A program made the position numbers and the translations under genes. The notes under the pieces are model-generated. The model was not told the origin of the DNA. It saw nothing but the letters and a program-made list of their open reading frames with translations, and ran no database searches. This document shows positions 60,901 to 64,000 of a DNA stretch of 64,000 nucleotides, piece by piece; the first letter of the stretch is position 1, and every line of letters starts with the position of its first letter. Source of the DNA: Progne subis subis (lineage: Eukaryota > Chordata > Aves > Passeriformes > Hirundinidae); assembly GCA_022316685.1 (NCBI GenBank), contig JAKJHU010000993.1, positions 124,001 through 188,000 of the forward strand, read 5' to 3'.

Positions 60901-62479
60901 CTGTTCTTTTTTTTTTGTTTTCTGTGTATCCTGCTGTATTTCTCCAGTTTTCTCGGAAGTTTTATATAGCTCAGTGGTTCCGTGATACAACTATGGAGAC
61001 AGAGAAAGCAATTAAATCTCAGAAGGATGAGGATTCATCTGAAGGAACTCATCATGCAAAAGATGTTGAGACCACAGGGCAGATCATGCATAGAGCGGAA
61101 AGTCGCAAAACATTTCTTCGCAGCATCATTAAAACTACTCCATCTCAGTTCAGTACATTGAAGTACGTTTGAGCACCACTGCTTTATTAACCATGCATTT
61201 GACATTTTTTATCATTTTTTGATAAGCATGTCCTAATTAAAACATTGAATTTGTTGCAGAATGAATTCTGATACTGTGGACTACGAAGATGCGTGTTTGA
61301 TTGTTCGCTACTTGGCCTCTATGAGGCCATTTGCCCAGAGCTTCGATATTTATTTGACACAGGTAAACTGTGCTGGAAATCTTAGTAGAGTGAAATGCAG
61401 TTGGTTTCTGATTCCAAATACTTTTGTGGTAGTGTACCATATCTGTTCATTGTTGAGCACGGATATTTAACAGGCCATGATAACACCATGTGCTTTCTGT
61501 ATTAATGGCATAAGTGCTTATATTTCTTTTTCTTGCATACATTTTATATGTCATATTGTACATGCATTATTTTATTTGTCCATGGATGTAGATGGCAAAA
61601 TCAATATCTTAGATGTACACAGTAAAAAAACAGTTGTAAAATGTTGAAATCTCTTTTAAAGTTTCTGCCAGATGCATGCTCATCTGGTGATACTAACTCA
61701 TTCAATTGATCTTCATTTAAAAATAGAAGCCAGCTTAGCTACTTGCTTGCAGTGCATGTTACTGTCACGTTGGAAGCTGTTATTTAACCAGTGTGTTTTC
61801 TTTCCTTTTTCTGGGAGAAGAGCACTAACATGTTGTCATGGCAACATGTTTGGACTCCGGTACTGGTTTGGTTTAGCTTAGTTTAGGTTCTGTTACTTAT
61901 AGTGATCTGCATACAGAGCCATTCTTAAAATGATGGGGCCCAAATCCATCTCTTCCATTGAAAGAATTATGATGAAAGCCACAATTGATTGGCAAAAGTA
62001 GAGTTTAAAATGAAGGGACTTCTTATTTTAGTTACTTCATTTGCATGTTATTCTGCTGCATTGTTACCTGTTAAAGAGTTTGCTACCTTCCCAAAGCAAA
62101 TGAATCTTTGTTTTTGTTCTCTTATTAGATTCTGCGTGTACTTGGTGAAAATGCAATTGCTGTTCGAACAAAAGCCATGAAGTGTCTGTCTGAGGTTGTT
62201 GCTGTAGACCCCAGTATTCTAGCCAGGGTAAAAAAGTCTGAAATATCCATCATGTATATACATTCTTCTGTCACACTTAAAAGAAATCTTTAATTCTTAT
62301 TTTGGATTTGTGTTTTATTTGTTCCTTTTCAGCTGGATATGCAACGAGGAGTTCATGGGCGGCTAATGGATAACTCCACTAGTGTAAGAGAAGCAGCTGT
62401 GGAACTTCTTGGCCGATTTGTGCTCTGTCGTCCTCAGCTTGCTGAGCAGTACTATGATATGCTGATTGAAAGAATATTG
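11474..62479 (+). CDS. NIPBL: NIPBL cohesin loader, middle part of the gene (20 exons)
   Basis: NIPBL (Scc2/Nipped-B) works with MAU2 to load the cohesin ring on DNA and drives loop extrusion in the nucleus. Twenty exons between these positions join in frame into about 1,318 codons, with a GT donor and AG acceptor at every junction and no stop. Recognition comes from long identities to the vertebrate protein, such as [47 protein letters not shown] and [20 protein letters not shown]. The N-terminal MAU2-binding part and most of the C-terminal HEAT repeats are outside the window. From memory the whole human protein is about 2,800 residues and this part corresponds to roughly residues 499-1858. 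Apart from exon 10, which is shorter, exon sizes match what I recall for human. No promoter, start codon or stop codon of the gene is present here. Confidence 0.97.
12980..16074. other. Start of intron 10, unique sequence
   Basis: Donor gtaagg, then 3 kb of AT-rich sequence without exon-like frames or clear repeats. A 14-15 base A run is near 15703. Confidence 0.6.
16081..16743 (-). mobile_element. Solo LTR with 6-bp target duplication
   Basis: This 663-bp block runs from TGATGTGG to CTACCACA and is flanked by TGTATG at 16075-16080 and 16744-16749. TTTATT at 16281-16286 gives a - strand AATAAA. The 6-bp duplication points to an ERVK-like (class II) integrase. Confidence 0.92.
16912..18047 (-). 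mobile_element. CR1 LINE, 1.1 kb, with ORF2 remains
   Basis: The 3' end motif lies at 16912-16980 (agaaaagacctctaagatcatcaagtccaaccatt). The - strand RT remains include [39 protein letters not shown] and [20 protein letters not shown]. These are the RT domain and the C-terminal end of CR1 ORF2, with frameshifts between. Antisense to NIPBL. Confidence 0.95.
18048..20349. other. Unique intron 10 sequence
   Basis: AT-rich, with a TA-rich patch at 19672-19695. No exon or repeat recognised. Confidence 0.6.
20355..20983 (-). mobile_element. Solo LTR with 5-bp target duplication
   Basis: This 629-bp block from TGTCATAG to CCATAACA is flanked by GTATG at 20350-20354 and 20984-20988. TTTATT at 20576-20581 is an AATAAA on the - strand. 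The first 18 bases of the LTR are repeated at 20428-20445. A perfect 12-bp-arm palindrome lies at 20908-20933 and a C6/G6 hairpin at 20706-20726. Confidence 0.88.
20989..24297. other. Unique intron 10 sequence
   Basis: 3.3 kb of AT-rich DNA without exons or repeats that I recognise. Confidence 0.6.
24302..24752 (-). mobile_element. Solo LTR, 451 bp, 4-bp target duplication
   Basis: Runs from TGTTAGGAAAATTAATCC to TTCCTCTCA, flanked by GTTT at 24298-24301 and 24753-24756. A second copy at 49391-50404 is nearly identical. The 16-bp perfect palindrome at 24369-24384 carries AATAAA on both strands. A 4-bp duplication is usual for gammaretrovirus-like integrases. Confidence 0.88.
24757..25799. 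other. Unique intron 10 sequence
   Basis: No feature recognised. Confidence 0.55.
25800..26095 (+). mobile_element. LTR-like promoter/poly(A) block, sense strand
   Basis: A CCAAT box (25865), TATAAAAAG (25892-25900) and AATAAA (25906-25911) occur in this order. They are followed by a GC-rich block (cttccgcctctctccgctctcgg) and end ...ttcaggttca. This is the compact U3-R-U5 layout of a retroviral LTR. I could not find a clean target duplication, so the edges are approximate. It is one of few LTR-like blocks in the same direction as NIPBL. Confidence 0.45.
26096..28917. other. Unique intron 10 sequence
   Basis: AT-rich with a short GT microsatellite at about 28744-28758. No exon or repeat recognised. 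Confidence 0.6.
28923..29581 (-). repeat. ERV2 3' LTR
   Basis: 659 bp, + strand TGTCCTAG...CTAGGACA. Compared with the 5' LTR it has T where the other has C at about 17 of 29 differing sites (+ strand), and the reverse at only about 4. Confidence 0.95.
29582..29598 (-). other. ERV2 polypurine tract
   Basis: On the - strand GGGGATAAGGGGTGGAA sits directly before the 3' LTR. It is the expected primer for plus-strand synthesis. Confidence 0.75.
29733..31140 (-). pseudogene. ERV2 RNase H end and integrase, riddled with stops
   Basis: Reading the - strand, the RNase H part includes the region around LYLYTDS. The integrase has an N-terminal His/Cys zinc part ([20 protein letters not shown] and [12 protein letters not shown]), a catalytic core (WQIDYITLP) and a C-terminal part ending just before a TGA at 29733-29735. 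In-frame stops replace probable Trp codons at 30018, 30150, 30573, 30606, 30666, 30774, 30798, 30813, 30852 and 30882 (first + base of each codon). The second core Asp reads Asn (30189-30191) and the core Glu reads Lys (30081-30083). It cannot make an active enzyme. Confidence 0.85.
31141..32057 (-). pseudogene. ERV2 RT C-terminal half and connection
   Basis: The - strand reads [50 protein letters not shown] and [17 protein letters not shown]. Stops at 31503-31505, 31716-31718 and 32058-32060 each replace a Trp that ERV1 keeps (CCA on +). The YIDD catalytic box reads Y-I-N-D at 31971-31982, a G-to-A change in the viral sense. Confidence 0.9.
32058..32820 (-). CDS. ERV2 protease and RT N-terminal half (open segment)
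   Basis: An open - strand stretch starts with the protease active site D-T-G-A (32796-32807) and continues through [16 protein letters not shown]. It then runs into RT with [39 protein letters not shown] and [19 protein letters not shown]. It ends at a TAG (32058-32060) where ERV1 has Trp. A further TAG (32847-32849) blocks the junction from gag. Confidence 0.88.
33084..34319 (-). CDS. ERV2 Gag-like protein, 411 codons open
   Basis: The longest intact viral frame in the window starts at the ATG 34317-34319. Residues about 20-55 include a hydrophobic stretch ([15 protein letters not shown]) that could be a membrane helix. A Lys-rich segment and an acidic SSEGSS patch follow, then about four copies of a 9-residue P-T unit (33815-33935). 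Next comes a capsid-like helical region with [20 protein letters not shown] and [10 protein letters not shown], and finally a coiled-coil-like tail ([20 protein letters not shown]) and basic C-terminus. No CCHC zinc knuckle is visible, as in spumavirus-type Gag. ERV1 carries the frameshifted relative. Confidence 0.8.
   Translation of the reverse strand: MRLFSLFFSFFSFKSVTSLLENVQGLLNVKDPTSLVFHLVTFLYIVYSFSRMSHTLLDTVGQQIEAREQGDKSVTQAAANPTAIQAAAKPDSEAKTPAVAAVKKGKKHTDKTDRPVDDDSSEGSSVPPDTQSGVKPTNTQSEAEPTDTKSEAQPTGTRSGVQPTATRSGDTIESFSLKDLRGLRKDYTRRPDESIISWLVCLWDAAGEATILDGTEARQLRSLSHDPVIDQEMMREVSPCSLWERVLGSVAQRYLCADDLYLQQTQWKTIEQGIQHLRKMAVAEIVFSDDLNTRNPDLVPCTPVMWRKLVRLGPQEYSSALAIMKRDETEETMLNISKKLRTYADAVHGPTHARIAALETQVRGLADKIKEDLKELKENILQISAVQVRGSSTTRKRSLDREGKGIPRAKL
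33815..33935 (-). repeat. 27-bp tandem repeat inside ERV2 gag
   Basis: About four diverged 27-bp units encode 9-residue repeats of the type SGVKPTNTQ / SEAEPTDTK / SEAQPTGTR / SGVQPTATR. The region is proline- and threonine-rich and probably disordered. Confidence 0.85.
34366..34680 (-). CDS. ERV2 hydrophobic leader ORF upstream of gag
   Basis: A 104-codon - strand frame between the primer-binding site and gag. It is rich in Leu, Ile, Phe and Ser, with membrane-like segments (around [14 protein letters not shown] and [13 protein letters not shown]). It ends in a TAG (34366-34368) at a position where the ERV1 frame has Trp. Beyond the TAG the same frame stays open into the gag start. Position, hydropathy and the stretch around INNCTQ (LNNHTQ in ERV1) support a shared gene. 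Function unknown. Confidence 0.45.
   Translation of the reverse strand: MTMLLLEVLTSLRIESFLHFCSLGFFEVLIPFWSLGLFSYPEIAPILSLTYSFYTRDAQIRIVILLGSVIMVYKKLIKILEFVLSMFSLWFFRPTLRPSSSSMF
34761..34778 (-). other. ERV2 primer-binding site
   Basis: The - strand TGGCGCCTACTGCGGGGC lies 10 bases inside the 5' LTR. Its TGGCGCC start and GGGGC end fit a lysine-tRNA primer, with mismatches in the middle. Confidence 0.6.
34789..35447 (-). repeat. ERV2 5' LTR
   Basis: 659 bp, + strand TGTCCTGG...CTAGGACA; partner of 28923-29581. It keeps C at most sites where the 3' LTR has T. Confidence 0.95.
35453..36270. other. End of intron 10, unique
   Basis: AT-rich; holds the acceptor of exon 11 and nothing else recognised. 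Confidence 0.6.
36271..36453 (+). CDS. NIPBL: NIPBL exon 11
   Basis: This 183-bp exon follows the acceptor tcactaatag, completes a Gly codon, and ends with the first base of a Ser codon before gtaagt. It encodes [20 protein letters not shown], then a basic stretch KMNKRKRST and an acidic patch [13 protein letters not shown] that contains casein-kinase-2-like sites. The basic stretch may contribute to nuclear import. It is separated from exon 10 by a 23-kb intron filled with retroelements. Confidence 0.97.
36454..38774. other. NIPBL intron 11
   Basis: 2.3 kb, donor gtaagt, acceptor tttctag. No repeat or second gene recognised. Confidence 0.65.
38775..38972 (+). CDS. NIPBL: NIPBL exon 12
   Basis: This 198-bp exon lies between tttctag and gtaact. 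It encodes [18 protein letters not shown] and then an Arg/Ser-rich part with HRRSG and GRYRNRSP, ending PLPSLSE plus one base of Val. RKRHKK is a classical nuclear-localisation-like cluster. Several residues (for example [10 protein letters not shown]) differ from the human sequence as I remember it, more than in the flanking exons, which fits a disordered linker. Confidence 0.95.
39120..39191 (+). CDS. NIPBL: NIPBL exon 13
   Basis: This 72-bp exon sits after cttaattag and before gtaatt. It encodes [18 protein letters not shown] followed by PKLTPE, a very lysine-rich segment. Introns on both sides are short (147 bp and 85 bp). The exon is too small to stand out as an open reading frame and was placed by phase and homology. 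Confidence 0.95.
39277..39366 (+). CDS. NIPBL: NIPBL exon 14
   Basis: This 90-bp exon follows a T-rich tract and cacCAG. It encodes [18 protein letters not shown] and [12 protein letters not shown], ending in one base of Gly before gtaata. This is the start of the conserved folded part of NIPBL. The next intron carries a 1-kb LTR. Confidence 0.96.
39713..40761 (-). mobile_element. Long LTR (passerine ERV type) in intron 14
   Basis: Begins tgatggctggatgccaagcacccaccaaagcc and contains catgggttgagataaggac and gagagatcactcatcaaatacc, LTR sequence I recognise from songbird genomes. TTTATT at 39894-39899 gives an AATAAA on the - strand. A C/T-rich and G/C-rich half follows to about 40761. The ends are approximate, since I could not confirm a target duplication. 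Open frames inside it are not genes. Confidence 0.75.
41284..41387 (+). CDS. NIPBL: NIPBL exon 15
   Basis: This 104-bp exon follows ttctaag and ends gacaag before gtacat (phase 0). It encodes [20 protein letters not shown] and [14 protein letters not shown], nearly identical to the vertebrate consensus I remember. Confidence 0.96.
41388..42894. other. NIPBL intron 15
   Basis: 1.5 kb of unique sequence; nothing else recognised. Confidence 0.65.
42895..42981 (+). CDS. NIPBL: NIPBL exon 16
   Basis: This 87-bp exon of 29 whole codons lies between ttttag and gtgagt. It encodes [20 protein letters not shown] and SKLSTLLNH. Both flanking introns are phase 0. Confidence 0.96.
42982..44127. other. 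NIPBL intron 16
   Basis: 1.1 kb of unique sequence apart from a short CR1 fragment listed separately. Confidence 0.65.
43554..43610 (-). mobile_element. Short CR1 3'-end fragment
   Basis: cacagaatatgcctagttggaagggaaccc...caaggatgactgagtc resembles the last ~60 bp of CR1 in reverse. Confidence 0.5.
44128..44359 (+). CDS. NIPBL: NIPBL exon 17
   Basis: This 232-bp exon follows gttacag and ends with one base of Gly before gttagt. It encodes an acidic opening [19 protein letters not shown], then [18 protein letters not shown] and a helical segment ending [11 protein letters not shown]. It belongs to the conserved folded region shared with fungal Scc2. The donor gttagt is weaker than consensus. 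Confidence 0.97.
44648..44799 (+). CDS. NIPBL: NIPBL exon 18
   Basis: This 152-bp exon lies between tttctag and gtaagt. It encodes [18 protein letters not shown] and [20 protein letters not shown], then [23 protein letters not shown] is a conserved basic stretch of the loader. Confidence 0.96.
45146..45226 (+). CDS. NIPBL: NIPBL exon 19
   Basis: This 81-bp exon of 27 codons lies between gatag and gtaagt. It encodes [20 protein letters not shown] and AIKLVTA, matching the vertebrate protein. Confidence 0.96.
45227..46279. other. NIPBL intron 19
   Basis: 1.05 kb of unique AT-rich sequence. Confidence 0.65.
46280..46380 (+). CDS. NIPBL: NIPBL exon 20
   Basis: This 101-bp exon follows gttaaatag and ends two bases into an Arg codon before gtgaat. 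It encodes [20 protein letters not shown] and [13 protein letters not shown]. The 6.5-kb intron after it contains most of the LTR sequence in the second half of the window. Confidence 0.96.
46610..49220 (-). mobile_element. Composite LTR-type insertion, 2.6 kb
   Basis: The edges TGTCTTAG (46610) and CCCCAACA (49220) are flanked by CAAAA at 46605-46609 and 49221-49225. The first ~170 bp match the start of the LTR at 58085. The last ~75 bp match the fragment at 168-251. In between, about 46850-47000 resembles the LTR at 20355 (acttattaacacac), followed by a GC-rich section with a long G run. No retroviral protein is encoded. It is probably a nested or non-autonomous LTR element. The A-rich target duplication is weak evidence for the exact edges. 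Confidence 0.55.
49391..50404 (-). mobile_element. LTR (451-bp family) split by another LTR
   Basis: Near-identical to the solo LTR at 24302-24752, but opened at 49742 by a 555-bp insertion. Flanking AAGG (49387-49390) and AAGA (50405-50408) would be a 4-bp target duplication with one change. The AATAAA palindrome is conserved at 49458-49473. Confidence 0.85.
49743..50297 (-). mobile_element. Solo LTR nested in another LTR, 5-bp target duplication
   Basis: 555 bp, TGTGAAAA...TTTTCACA, with perfect 8-bp inverted ends, flanked by TCAAT at 49738-49742 and 50298-50302. The empty site is seen in the sister LTR at 24302-24752 (attcatcaatcaatagaa). The same LTR forms bases 1-167. Confidence 0.95.
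50896..51449 (+). mobile_element. LTR, sense strand
   Basis: Bases from tgaattagctgaagtaag to gtctgtcaca show an LTR layout, with AATAAA at 51397-51402 some 50 bp before the end. GTTGC (50891-50895) and GTTGG (51450-51454) may be the target duplication, with one mismatch. The start is uncertain; the end is clearer. Confidence 0.55.
51455..52790. other. Rest of intron 20, unique
   Basis: 1.3 kb with no repeat or exon recognised. Confidence 0.6.
52791..52871 (+). promoter_or_regulatory. Very long T/G tract before exon 21
   Basis: About 80 bases made almost only of T with single G interruptions lie 33 bases upstream of exon 21. It could act as an extended polypyrimidine tract, although the acceptor itself (ttattaacag) has a separate weak tract. 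Such runs are length-unstable. Confidence 0.6.
52904..53042 (+). CDS. NIPBL: NIPBL exon 21
   Basis: This 139-bp exon follows ttattaacag and ends AAAAAA before gtaagt. It encodes [20 protein letters not shown] and [18 protein letters not shown], then EEESNKK. An exceptionally long T/G tract lies just upstream (52791-52871). Confidence 0.96.
53260..53342 (+). CDS. NIPBL: NIPBL exon 22
   Basis: This 83-bp exon lies between tttttag and gtaagt. It encodes [20 protein letters not shown] and FLSIFLK. Its last Lys codon is split with the next exon. Confidence 0.96.
53343..54374. other. NIPBL intron 22
   Basis: 1.0 kb; T runs near 53501 and 54240, no repeat recognised. Confidence 0.65.
54375..54507 (+). 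CDS. NIPBL: NIPBL exon 23
   Basis: This 133-bp exon follows taaacag and ends CTATTG before gtaagg. It encodes [40 protein letters not shown] and GRLL. The [12 protein letters not shown] block is diagnostic for NIPBL. Confidence 0.97.
54821..55290 (-). mobile_element. CR1 LINE 3' part (first of two)
   Basis: Starts catagaaccatagaatatgctgagctagaaggcacccac and continues in CR1 order to about 55290. The - strand frame at 55082-55285 ([31 protein letters not shown]) is the end of CR1 ORF2. Same subfamily as the copy at 7775. Confidence 0.92.
55331..55685 (-). mobile_element. CR1 LINE 3' part (second subfamily)
   Basis: Starts catagaatcatagaatggtttgggttggaagggactt, the classic avian CR1 3' terminus, and runs to about 55685 (tcaggaacaggagggtt). 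Different subfamily from its neighbour, same orientation, separated by about 40 bp. Confidence 0.93.
55686..56329. other. End of intron 23, unique
   Basis: No feature recognised. Confidence 0.6.
56330..56473 (+). CDS. NIPBL: NIPBL exon 24
   Basis: This 144-bp exon (48 codons) lies between ttcttag and gtgtgt. It encodes [40 protein letters not shown] and SIARILKQ. The Ala in SIARILKQ replaces the Glu I remember from human. A 4.1-kb intron follows. Confidence 0.97.
56474..58084. other. First part of intron 24
   Basis: Unique sequence with a TA/TG microsatellite near 56767-56800. Confidence 0.6.
58085..58825 (-). mobile_element. Solo LTR in intron 24
   Basis: About 741 bp from TGTCTTGGTTTGG to AAACCAAGAC. 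GTGG occurs just before (58081-58084) and just after (58826-58829). The terminal bases (expected ..ACA) seem to be lost, so the duplication may have been longer. U3-like blocks are shared with the ERV1 5' LTR, and the start with 46610. A C-rich run is at 58712-58737. Confidence 0.8.
58830..60611. other. Rest of intron 24, unique
   Basis: AT-rich; no exon or repeat recognised. Confidence 0.6.
60612..60698 (+). CDS. NIPBL: NIPBL exon 25
   Basis: This 87-bp exon lies between ctgatag and gtaaat. It encodes [20 protein letters not shown] and NTETDASLV. Confidence 0.96.
60948..61162 (+). CDS. NIPBL: NIPBL exon 26
   Basis: This 215-bp exon lies between tctccag and gtacgt. It encodes [20 protein letters not shown], an acidic [13 protein letters not shown] loop and a conserved tail [17 protein letters not shown]. 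The last Lys codon is completed by exon 27. Confidence 0.97.
61260..61362 (+). CDS. NIPBL: NIPBL exon 27
   Basis: This 103-bp exon lies between ttgttgcag and gtaaac. It encodes [20 protein letters not shown] and [14 protein letters not shown], part of the conserved body just before the annotated HEAT repeats. The ATG at 61261 is an internal Met. Confidence 0.97.
61363..62128. other. NIPBL intron 27
   Basis: 766 bp of unique sequence containing a palindromic X-box-like motif at 61827-61850, listed separately. Confidence 0.65.
61827..61850. promoter_or_regulatory. Candidate RFX X-box palindrome
   Basis: A 24-bp near-perfect palindrome (AACATGTTG, 6 bases, CAACATGTT) contains GTTGTCATGGCAAC. 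This is one base from the RFX consensus GTTGCCATGGCAAC as I remember it. Binding is inferred only. Confidence 0.4.
62129..62227 (+). CDS. NIPBL: NIPBL exon 28 (first HEAT repeat)
   Basis: This 99-bp exon (33 codons) lies between cttattag and gtaaaa. It encodes [20 protein letters not shown] and [13 protein letters not shown]. The sequence fits the first annotated HEAT repeat, a helix pair with the conserved V-R-x-K-A-M-K-C-L motif. Confidence 0.97.
62333..62479 (+). CDS. NIPBL: NIPBL exon 29 (HEAT repeat)
   Basis: This 147-bp exon (49 codons) lies between cttttcag and gtacgg. It encodes [40 protein letters not shown] and YDMLIERIL, a second HEAT helix pair. It is the last NIPBL exon in the window, and the intron after it runs past 64000. 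Confidence 0.97.
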
Positions 62480-62662
62480 GTACGGTGATTTATTTATGAT
62501 GTGTCATTGGGAAATTTGTTTTCAAACAAATTTAGATGTTTAACAATATGGAATGATGATTCCAAGAGTAAATGATATGCTATTATTTTAATGGGGAAAA
62601 TCATGCTTTTAAGACCAACCTTCTGAAATGCACTGCTTGTTTTCAGTGAGGCTTTGTTACAT

Positions 62663-63296
62663 TGTCGTGGTTTCACCCCAGCCAGCAGCCAAGCCCCATG
62701 CAGCCACTCGCTCACACCCCCACCATCAGGATTGGGGAGAGAATCAGAAGGGTAAAAGGCAGAAAACTCCTGGGTTGAGAGAAAGACAGTTTAACAAAGA
62801 AAGCAAAAGCATCACACACAAGCAAAGCAAAACAAGGAATTCATTGAGCCCTTCCCAAGGGCAGCCAGGTGTTCAGCCACCTCCAGGAGAGCAGGGCCCC
62901 ATCCTGTGGAATGGTGACTTGGGAAGATGAACACCATCACTCCAAATGTCCTCCCCTTCCTCCTTCTTACCCCCACTTTACATACTGAGCATGATGTAAT
63001 ATGGTCTGGAATATTCCTTTGGTTAGTTGGGGTCACCTGTCTCAGCTGTGTCCCCTTCCAACCTCCCACGCACCCCCAGCCCCTCCCTAGCATACAAGGA
63101 GCAGAAAAGGCCTTGGCTCTGTGCAAGCTCAGCAACAACAAAAACATCTCTGTATTATCAACTCTGTGTTCAGCACAAACCCCAACATAGCCCAATGCTA
63201 GCCACTGGGAAGGAAATCAACTCTACCCCAGCCAGAACTAACATATACATCAATAAGTAAATATACATAGAAAGTCATACTGCTACAGAACCAGGA
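62663..63296 (-). mobile_element. LTR (passerine ERV type) in intron 29
   Basis: Starts TGTCGTGGTTTCACCCCAGC followed by cagcagccaagccccatgcagccactcgctcac, a very common songbird LTR start. Ends near accagga at about 63296; the exact end and target duplication (TACAT before) were not confirmed. Confidence 0.75.
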
Positions 63297-63299
63297 TTA

Positions 63300-64000
63300 T
63301 ATTCCTTTTGGCTCCTTTACTGAGGCACAGATTAGATGAAATGAGGAATTTTGCTACATCTCTGAAGTCTCAGATGTGGGTTATTGAGGGCAGTTCAGTA
63401 GTGTGGGTGATGAAAAAATCTACAACACAGTAATTTAAAGTTGCCATTTGTAATCCAAAAGAAAAAAAAAAAAAAAAACACTACTGTTTTTTATACTATG
63501 TTTTAGTGCTTTAAAAGGCTTTTTATTAGAGTTTTTGTATAAAAAGTGGGTTTTGGCTGGATGTTCAGGTAAAGTACAGTGTTAATTTAACTGTAAGATA
63601 ACACCAGCATTTAGTATTCATGTTAGGTTTTAAGTGAAATACTACTCATTTGCTACAGTTACATGATAAAAAATGTTTGTGAAGTGTTTTGGAGATGTCC
63701 ATATGAGCATGCATAAAGGCGCTCATCCTGGCATTTAGATTAAACATATATTGAATTAAGTAATATGAAATGAAGGTACTCATCCTTCTCCTTAGATGAA
63801 GCCTAGGAACATGGAAAATATTTGCTGCACATATCATCTATAATCTTTATTCAAAGGCTTTTGAATTATTACAGTCCAGATTTACAAAGTGTCTTGGGTG
63901 TTCATAAACAGTAGCTAAAGCATCACCCCATCTAGCTTGTAAGATCTCGAATTAAGAAGTGGCATTATACATTTGCAACATAGTGACTTCCTAATTGGGA
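63300..64000. other. Intron 29, unique part
   Basis: A 17-base A run is near 63461. No exon 30 is visible before the window ends. Confidence 0.6.

Overview
The window is vertebrate nuclear DNA, almost certainly avian and probably songbird. It holds the middle of the cohesin-loader gene NIPBL on the + strand. Twenty consecutive coding exons lie between 11474 and 62479. All have GT-AG splice sites, and together they read as one open frame of about 1,318 codons. Earlier exons lie before base 1 and later exons after base 64000. The avian call rests on CR1 LINE 3' ends, on LTR types I recognise from passerines, and on the absence of mammalian SINEs and LINE-1. By the human numbering I remember, these are exons 10-29. 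They encode the basic repeat-rich linker with an HP1-type PVVVL motif, nuclear-localisation-like basic clusters, an acidic patch, and the start of the HEAT-repeat body.

Layout: 1-11473 is intron 9 (part), with an LTR tail, a broken antisense ERV (ERV1, about 508-5362) carrying two solo LTRs inside it, an inverted RT fragment (5363-5650) and a CR1. Exon 10 is 11474-12979. Intron 10 (12980-36270) holds a solo LTR with a 6-bp target duplication, a 1.1-kb CR1, two more solo LTRs, a sense LTR and a complete antisense ERV (ERV2, 28923-35447, 659-bp LTRs, CCCCC target duplication). Exons 11-20 (36271-46380) are closely spaced, with one long LTR in intron 14. Intron 20 (46381-52903) is another LTR cluster, including a solo LTR inserted inside a second LTR. 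Exons 21-29 run from 52904 to 62479, with CR1s in intron 23 and LTRs in introns 24 and 29.

NIPBL is the only host gene seen. Roughly a third or more of the window is retroelement, mostly LTR and mostly antisense to NIPBL, which is high for a bird. NIPBL is sex-linked in birds, so the sequence could be the Z copy or the ERV-rich W gametolog; I cannot decide between them.

The most striking signals are in the two related ERVs. ERV2 shows many tryptophan-to-stop changes of G-to-A type, plus D-to-N and E-to-K changes at RT and integrase catalytic sites, and an asymmetric LTR comparison. This looks like cytidine-deaminase editing during reverse transcription. Both ERVs also carry a hydrophobic reading frame between the primer-binding site and gag that overlaps the gag start, and their Gag proteins begin near a membrane-like helix. 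I found no RNA genes, CRISPR arrays or bacterial features.
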